Of a stretch of 64,000 nt of DNA, positions 59,122 to 64,000 are shown in pieces (the first letter of the stretch is position 1; each line of letters begins with the position of its first letter). Source of the DNA: Actinocrispum wychmicini (GTDB taxonomy: Bacteria > Actinomycetota > Actinomycetes > Mycobacteriales > Pseudonocardiaceae); the NCBI RefSeq assembly GCF_004345645.1, contig NZ_SLWS01000003.1, positions 186,001-250,000 on the forward strand. Reading direction: 5' to 3'. Below the pieces are notes generated by a model. It made no database searches, was not told the DNA's origin, and saw nothing but the letters and a program-made list of their open reading frames with translations. Position numbers and translations under genes: made by a program.

Positions 59122-59876
59122 ACCCCATCCATGAGATGCACCACTTCACCATGGGCTACTGGACGCTCGTGCTGGCGTACACCACGTCCGTGGTGGGGTC
59201 GTTGCTGGGCCTGTCCTGCATGGCGCGGGCCCGCGCGACGAGGGCGCCGCGAACCAAGGCGCTGTGGACCCTGCTGGGCGCGTTCGCCATCGGCGGCATC
59301 GGCATCTGGCTTATGCATTTCATCGCCATGCTCGGGTTTTCTGTATCCAGTATGCGGATCCGCTACTCGACGCCGATCACGGCACTGTCCGCGGTGGCGG
59401 CCGTGGCCGTGGTCGGGCTCGGCCTGTTCGTGGCGACGTGGGGCAGGTTCCGGGTGTGGCGGCTGACGGTCGGCGGGATCTTCACCGGCGTCGGCGTCGC
59501 GGCCATGCACTACCTCGGCATGTCCGCGATGCGGATGCAGGGCGAGGTCACCTACGACTCCGATCTCGTCCTGCTGTCCGTCGTCATCGCCATCGTCGCC
59601 GGCACGGCCGCGCTGTGGTTCACCATCGTCGTCCGCGGTGTCGGGGCCACGGTCCTGGCCGGTTTCGTAATGGGCGTCGCGGTCACCGGTATGCATTATA
59701 CGGGCATGGCGGCGATGAACATGCGGATGGACCCGGGCCGCGCGACTCCACAAGGGACTGAGGTCTTCGGGCTGGTGTTCCCGGTGTTCCTGCTGGGCGG
59801 CCTGGTGATCGCCGTGCTGCTGTGGGCCTTGTTCACCACTCAGTCCCGTGTGGACGCCCTGAAGGTGGCGCGATGA
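59118..59876 (+). CDS. Stand-alone MHYT-domain membrane sensor
   Basis: A 252-residue protein with about seven helices and three MHYT-type motifs: LMHFIAM, AMHYLGM and GMHYTGM. MHYT domains have been proposed to bind copper and sense O2, CO or NO (established proposal, not proven for this protein). Usually they are fused to GGDEF/EAL or kinase domains; here there is none. It starts on the ATGA overlap with cvnD and ends on the ATGA overlap with hypX, so it is wired between the G-protein module and HypX. A role as the signal input for the conservon is the best inference. Confidence 0.93.
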   Translation: MNPIHEMHHFTMGYWTLVLAYTTSVVGSLLGLSCMARARATRAPRTKALWTLLGAFAIGGIGIWLMHFIAMLGFSVSSMRIRYSTPITALSAVAAVAVVGLGLFVATWGRFRVWRLTVGGIFTGVGVAAMHYLGMSAMRMQGEVTYDSDLVLLSVVIAIVAGTAALWFTIVVRGVGATVLAGFVMGVAVTGMHYTGMAAMNMRMDPGRATPQGTEVFGLVFPVFLLGGLVIAVLLWALFTTQSRVDALKVAR

Positions 59877-61561
59877 GGATCCTGCTGCTGGCCTCCGGCT
59901 TCAACGGGCTCACCCAGCGGGTCTGGCTCGCGTTGCGGGCCGCCGGGCATGACGTGACCGTGGAGCTGTCGGTGACCCCGATGGGCGACGCGGTGGCGAA
60001 GGCCGACCCGGAGCTGATCATCTGTCCGTTCCTGCGCGAACGCGTCCCCGACGAGATCTGGCAGGAGCGGCGGACGATCATCATCCACCCCGGGCCGCCC
60101 GGCGACCGTGGACCATCCTCATTGGACTGGGCGATCACCGGATCGGCGCGGCTGTGGGGTGTCACCGCCCTGCAGGCCGTGGCCGAACTGGACGCGGGAC
60201 CGATCTGGGGATCCCGGACCTTCACCGTTCCGGCAGACGTGCCGCGCAAGAGCGAGCTCTACGCCGGACCGGTCGCGGACGCCGCCGTGGAACTCGCCCT
60301 CGAAGTGGCCGCGAAGGCAGTGGATCCCGCGTTCGAGCCGGAACCGCTCGACTACGGCCGCCCGGAAGTCTGGGGCCGGCTGATGCCGACCATGCGCCAG
60401 TCCGACCGCGCGTTCAGCTGGTCCGACGACGCGGCGAACGTGCTGCGGCGGATCCGCGCGGCGGACGGCTCGCCCGGTGTCCGCGCCGAACTGGCCGGCG
60501 TCCCGGTGCACGTCTACGACGCCCACTTCGCGGACTCGTACCCCGGCGAGCCCGGCACCATCGTCGCCAAACGCCATGGCGCGCTGCTGGTCCGCACCGG
60601 CCGCGGCGCGCTGTGGATCGGCCACGTCAAGCGGGCCGGGTCGATCAAACTACCGGCCACGTTGGCACTTGCCGAGCACGTGGGGGGTGTGCCCGAACTG
60701 GTTGGTCCGGGCAACGCGGGCACCACCGTGCGCACCTACCCGGAGATCACGTACCGGCAGGACGGCCACATCGGCTGGCTGAGTTTCGACTTCTACAACG
60801 GCGCCATGTCCACCGACCACTGCCGGCGCCTGGCCGCCGCCGTCCGGCACGCCGCCGGCCAGGACACCCGGGCGCTGGTGATCCAGGGCGGCGAGGTGTT
60901 CTCCAACGGCATCCACCTCAACGTCATCGAGGCCGCACCCCGTCCCGCGCACGAGGCGTGGCACAACATCGTGGCGATGAACGAGGTGTGCGCGGAAATC
61001 CTGGGCTGCGTCCAACAAGTAGTGGTCGCGGCGCTCTGGGGCAACGCGGGCGCCGGCGGGGTGATGCTGGCCCTCGGCGCCGACCACGTCCTCGTTCGCG
61101 ACGGCGTGGTGCTGAACCCGCACTACCGGACCATGGGCCTGTCCGGCTCGGAGTACTGGACGTACGTGCTGCCGCGGCGGGTCGGCCCGGCGGTCGCCGA
61201 ACGCCTGACCGAGGAGTGCCTGCCACTCGGCTCAGGGGAAGCGGCAGCGCTCGGTCTCGCCGACGCGGTGCTACCCAGGGATCCCGTCGGGTTCCGTACC
61301 GCGTTGTCGGCGTACGTGGAGCAACTCGTCCCATACGCGGCCAACATGCAGTGGCTACGGGCCAAGCAAAGCCGGTTCGCAGTCGACGCGGACCGGAAAC
61401 CGCTTGACGCGTACGGGTTCGAGGAACTGGCGGAGATGAGCCGGGACATCCACGACGACCGCAACGGCTTCGCCCAGGCCCGCCACGAGTTCGTGACGAA
61501 ACAACGCCCCACGTCCACGCCGAGCCGCCTGGCCGGCCACCGCGCCTTGGCGCCTACGTGA
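59873..61561 (+). CDS. hypX: HypX/HoxX-like CO-forming enzyme
   Basis: A 562-residue two-domain protein. The N-terminal formyltransferase-like part (1-about 270) has the HypX signature HPGPPGDRGPSSLDWAITGS. The C-terminal crotonase-like part (about 285-540) has GGEVFSNGIHLNVIEAA and the oxyanion region NAGAGGVMLALGADHVLVRD. HypX converts formyl-tetrahydrofolate via formyl-CoA to CO for the iron ligand of [NiFe] hydrogenase (established in Aquifex). Length fits. No hydrogenase or other hyp gene is in the window, and the gene is translationally coupled to the MHYT gene. It may supply a hydrogenase elsewhere or make CO as a signal. Its last 8 bases overlap the convergent crotonase. Confidence 0.93.
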   Translation: MRILLLASGFNGLTQRVWLALRAAGHDVTVELSVTPMGDAVAKADPELIICPFLRERVPDEIWQERRTIIIHPGPPGDRGPSSLDWAITGSARLWGVTALQAVAELDAGPIWGSRTFTVPADVPRKSELYAGPVADAAVELALEVAAKAVDPAFEPEPLDYGRPEVWGRLMPTMRQSDRAFSWSDDAANVLRRIRAADGSPGVRAELAGVPVHVYDAHFADSYPGEPGTIVAKRHGALLVRTGRGALWIGHVKRAGSIKLPATLALAEHVGGVPELVGPGNAGTTVRTYPEITYRQDGHIGWLSFDFYNGAMSTDHCRRLAAAVRHAAGQDTRALVIQGGEVFSNGIHLNVIEAAPRPAHEAWHNIVAMNEVCAEILGCVQQVVVAALWGNAGAGGVMLALGADHVLVRDGVVLNPHYRTMGLSGSEYWTYVLPRRVGPAVAERLTEECLPLGSGEAAALGLADAVLPRDPVGFRTALSAYVEQLVPYAANMQWLRAKQSRFAVDADRKPLDAYGFEELAEMSRDIHDDRNGFAQARHEFVTKQRPTSTPSRLAGHRALAPT

Positions 61562-62381
61562 GGTCGTCCGGGATCCAGCGGCCGGAGTCCCGCCACTGCA
61601 CGGCTTCGTGGAAACCGTGCTCCGCGGCGAACTGTTGAAACCACCGGCCTTCGGGTGAGTGCCTGGCGATCCCGTCGAACAGGGTCCCCAGGATCTGGGT
61701 GCCGTGCAGGCCCATGTTGTCGTACGCCTGGTTGATCATCAGCTTCTGCATGGCGAGCTGGTTCAGCGGGACCCCGGCGATCCGGTCGGCCAACGCCTCG
61801 ACCGCGCTGTCCAGCTCACCGGGCGGCACCGCTTCAACGACCAGACCCCACTCGGCGGCCTGCTTGCCGTCGATGGTGTCGCCGGTGAACAGCATCCGCT
61901 TGGCCCGTTCGGCACCCAACCGGTACACCCACATCGCCGTGGTCGGGCACCCCCACACCCGCGCCGGCATGTACCCGATCCTGGCGTCCTCGGCCATCAC
62001 CACCATGTCGCAGCACAACGCGATGTCGCTGCCGCCCGCAACGGCGAACCCGTGCACCTTCGCGATGGTCGGCTTCAGCGACCGCCACAGCGACATGTAG
62101 TGGTCGGTGAACGACTTCACCAGCCGGTAGTCCTTGATCGGATCCCACACCTGCCCCTGCGTGCCGACCCCGTCCTCGGCACTGATCTTCAGGTCGTACC
62201 CGGAACAGAACGCCCGGCCGGCGCCCTGGAGCACGATCACGTGCACCTCGGGATCGTCGTTGGCCCGCTCGACCGCCGCCGCCAACTCGCGTGGCATCTC
62301 CAGGGAGATGGCGTTCAGCCGTTCCGGCCGGTTGAGCGTGATGTACGCCTTGCGATCACGTGCCTCGTACGAAATCGTCAT
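61554..62381 (-). CDS. Crotonase-fold (enoyl-CoA hydratase/isomerase family) protein
   Basis: A 275-residue crotonase. Oxyanion-hole motifs are FCSGYDL and VAGGSDIAL. The two catalytic Glu of enoyl-CoA hydratase seem absent: Asp stands in GGSDIAL, and IGYMPARVWG has Ala after Pro where hydratase has Glu. So another crotonase reaction or an unusual substrate is likely. ATG at 62381 is chosen because AAAGGA lies 8 bases before it. It is divergent from the P450 gene, 61 bases apart. Confidence 0.88.
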   Translation of the reverse strand: MTISYEARDRKAYITLNRPERLNAISLEMPRELAAAVERANDDPEVHVIVLQGAGRAFCSGYDLKISAEDGVGTQGQVWDPIKDYRLVKSFTDHYMSLWRSLKPTIAKVHGFAVAGGSDIALCCDMVVMAEDARIGYMPARVWGCPTTAMWVYRLGAERAKRMLFTGDTIDGKQAAEWGLVVEAVPPGELDSAVEALADRIAGVPLNQLAMQKLMINQAYDNMGLHGTQILGTLFDGIARHSPEGRWFQQFAAEHGFHEAVQWRDSGRWIPDDLT

Positions 62382-62442
62382 GAAGTCGTCCTTTCGACGG
62401 GAACTGGTCACATGATCTCCATCTTCCGCCACTATGGGGTGG

Positions 62443-63636
62443 ATGGAGACCAACGCTGAGGTGTACCCGTTCGGGCCGGCGGAGAGCCTGGTCCCGCATC
62501 CTCGTTATGCGGCGTTGCGCGCCGAGGCGGGACTGTGCCGTGTCCAGATGCCGTGGGGTGGTGAGGCGTGGCTGGCCACCCGGTATGACGACGTGCGCAC
62601 GGTCCTGGGGGATCCGCGGTTCTCTCGGGCGTTGGCCGCTGGCCGGGAGGACACGCCGCGAGCCCGGCCGCTGATCGAGGACCCGCACATGATCCTCTCC
62701 ATGGACCCACCGGATCACACGCGGTTGCGGCGGTTGGTGGCCAAGGCGTTCACGGCACGCAGGGTCGAAGAACTGCGTCCGCGCGTGCGCGCGATCGTCG
62801 GCGCCCTGCTTGGCGAGATGAAGGCGCCCGCGGATCTGGCCGCCGGGTTGGCCTGGCCGCTGCCGATGATCGTGATCTCGGAGATGCTCGGGGTCGACGA
62901 GGCCGACCGGGCGGACTTCCGGTCGTGGACGGAACAGACCCTCGCCCTGGGCACAGGGGAAGGCGCGCTGAGCCGGGAGCAGATCGTCGCCGCCCGCGGG
63001 CATCTCAACCGGTACCTGACCGGGCTGGTCGAGCTGCGCCGGGCCAAGCCGACCGGGGACCTGCTCTCCGACCTGGTCGCCGCGCGCGACGAAGGGGACC
63101 GGCTGTCCGAGGACGAACTGGTCCGGCTCGGGGTGACACTGTTGATCGCCGGGCACGAGACCACCGCCAACCAGATCGGCAACTTCGTCTGGGTCCTCCT
63201 GGACAACGACCGGGCCGGCTGGCGGCAACTGCTCGACCGGCCCGAGCTGGTGCCGACCGCGGTGGAGGAACTGCTGCGGTACGTGCCGATGGCGGCGAGC
63301 GCCGAGTTCGCCCGCGTCGCCAGGGAGGACGTCCAGCTGGGCGGGCAACTGGTCCGCGCGGGCGAAGCGGTGATGGCGCAGATGCACGCGGCCAACCGGG
63401 ATCGCGCGGTGTTCCCGGATCCGGACACAGTGGACCTGGCCCGCGAACACAACCCGCACACCGCGTTCGGCCACGGCGTGCACCACTGTCTCGGCGCCCC
63501 CTTGGCCAGGCTGGAACTCCAGGTGGCACTGGAAGGACTGCTCGCCGAGATGCCCGGCCTGCGGCTGGTCGGCGAGGTGCGGTGGCGGGCAGATCGGCTT
63601 GTCCGTGGCGTCACGGCGCTGCCCGTCTCCTGGTGA
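62443..63636 (+). CDS. Cytochrome P450
   Basis: A 397-residue soluble actinomycete P450. The I-helix oxygen-activation motif is AGHETTANQ, ExxR is in VEELLRYVP, and the heme-binding loop is FGHGVHHCLGAPLARLE. No redox partner gene is adjacent. ATG at 62443 gives the usual N-terminus (METNAEVYPFGPAESL); an ATG three codons earlier is possible. The substrate is unknown; it may act with the divergent crotonase in catabolism. Confidence 0.95.
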   Translation: METNAEVYPFGPAESLVPHPRYAALRAEAGLCRVQMPWGGEAWLATRYDDVRTVLGDPRFSRALAAGREDTPRARPLIEDPHMILSMDPPDHTRLRRLVAKAFTARRVEELRPRVRAIVGALLGEMKAPADLAAGLAWPLPMIVISEMLGVDEADRADFRSWTEQTLALGTGEGALSREQIVAARGHLNRYLTGLVELRRAKPTGDLLSDLVAARDEGDRLSEDELVRLGVTLLIAGHETTANQIGNFVWVLLDNDRAGWRQLLDRPELVPTAVEELLRYVPMAASAEFARVAREDVQLGGQLVRAGEAVMAQMHAANRDRAVFPDPDTVDLAREHNPHTAFGHGVHHCLGAPLARLELQVALEGLLAEMPGLRLVGEVRWRADRLVRGVTALPVSW

Positions 63637-63639
63637 CGG

Positions 63640-64000
63640 TCACCGCACGGGCAGCCGGGCGCTGATCTTGCCGGCCGCCTCGTGCACCGCGGCGCCGAAC
63701 GCGGCCTCGGAGTCCGTGGTGAGACGAGTGAGCGGGATGTTCACGCTCAGGCTGGCGATCGGCTGCTCCTCCCCGTTGAGCACGGCCGCGGCGACCGAGC
63801 CGACGTCGGTTCGCCATTCGCCGTGGTTGACGGCGAATCCCCGGTCACGGACCTTGGCGAGCTCGGCGCGCAGCTCGTCCGGGTCGGTGATCGTCGAGTC
63901 GGTGTAGCGCGGCAGCTCCTGGGCGAACAGCCGGCGGACGACCTCCGGTGTGCTGTGCGCCAGGACCGCTTTGCCGTTCGCGGACGCGTGCATGGGGAGC
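63640..64000 (-). CDS. IclR family regulator, C-terminal effector domain (truncated by window end)
   Basis: The visible 120 residues are the ligand-binding domain of an IclR regulator: LPMHASANGKAVLAHST, RGFAVNHGEWRTDVGSVAAA, then NIPLTRLTTDSEAAFGAAVH. The N-terminal helix-turn-helix lies beyond the right edge. It ends 3 bases from the convergent P450 stop. IclR proteins often control aromatic or acyl catabolism, which would fit the P450/crotonase pair. Confidence 0.88.
   Translation of the reverse strand, partial: LPMHASANGKAVLAHSTPEVVRRLFAQELPRYTDSTITDPDELRAELAKVRDRGFAVNHGEWRTDVGSVAAAVLNGEEQPIASLSVNIPLTRLTTDSEAAFGAAVHEAAGKISARLPVR

Noticed and set aside
1..64000. CRISPR arrays, tRNA/rRNA genes, transposases or integrases
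   Set aside because: None seen by eye. No regularly spaced repeats and no transposase or recombinase motifs in any frame. A tRNAscan/Infernal run would confirm it.

Overview
This is a GC-rich actinobacterial chromosome segment. The conservon operon, the heavy GTG start use, the four-base start/stop overlaps, the LAL-type regulator and the dense natural-product genes all point to a filamentous actinomycete. A Pseudonocardiaceae-like host is my guess, inferred from gene content only. I see no rRNA, tRNA, CRISPR array, integrase or insertion sequence. The window cuts a gene at each end: an adenylation-domain enzyme on the left and an IclR regulator on the right.

Region 1 (1-7.7 kb) is a compact class II lanthipeptide locus. 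It holds lanM, an 82-residue precursor just downstream, a perfect 36-base terminator palindrome and a LAL/LuxR regulator, beside a divergent adenylation enzyme. Both the precursor and the regulator carry a TTA codon. Region 2 (7.7-15.2 kb) is mixed accessory content: a MocR regulator, a TetR/oxidoreductase pair with tetO-like operators, two small membrane proteins, a methyltransferase behind a MerR-type promoter, an esterase, a gene remnant and a macrolide-type glycosyltransferase.

Region 3 (15.2-25.2 kb) is dominated by metal handling: a metal-chelate ABC importer with a GlxA-type regulator, a Cu+-ATPase coupled to a tiny membrane protein, a SigC-type sigma factor, and a CmtR-like repressor/CDF exporter/zinc-ribbon operon. 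Region 4 (26-32.6 kb) places an EACC1-caspase operon, typical of actinobacterial conflict systems, head to head with two phage-tail baseplate genes. A DUF4328-like protein and a TetR/hydrolase pair follow.

Region 5 (32.6-54.7 kb) is a 22-kb, eleven-gene minus-strand run encoding a PUFA-synthase-like iterative PKS in unusual pieces: KS-AT-ACP, KR-DH, KS-CLF-AT with four hot-dog modules, and PfaD. With it are a separate ACP, a thioesterase, an FAD oxidoreductase, a DUF1996 secreted protein, two long acyl-CoA dehydrogenase-like enzymes and an MFS exporter. The likely job is to make, desaturate, release and export a secondary lipid.

Region 6 (55.4-61.6 kb) is a six-gene, fully overlapping plus-strand operon: conservon cvnABCD, a stand-alone MHYT membrane sensor, and HypX, the CO-forming hydrogenase-maturation enzyme. 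No hydrogenase gene is in sight. A candidate gas sensor and a CO-producing enzyme wired to a G-protein module is the most suggestive unexplained arrangement here. The window ends with a crotonase, a P450 and the IclR fragment.
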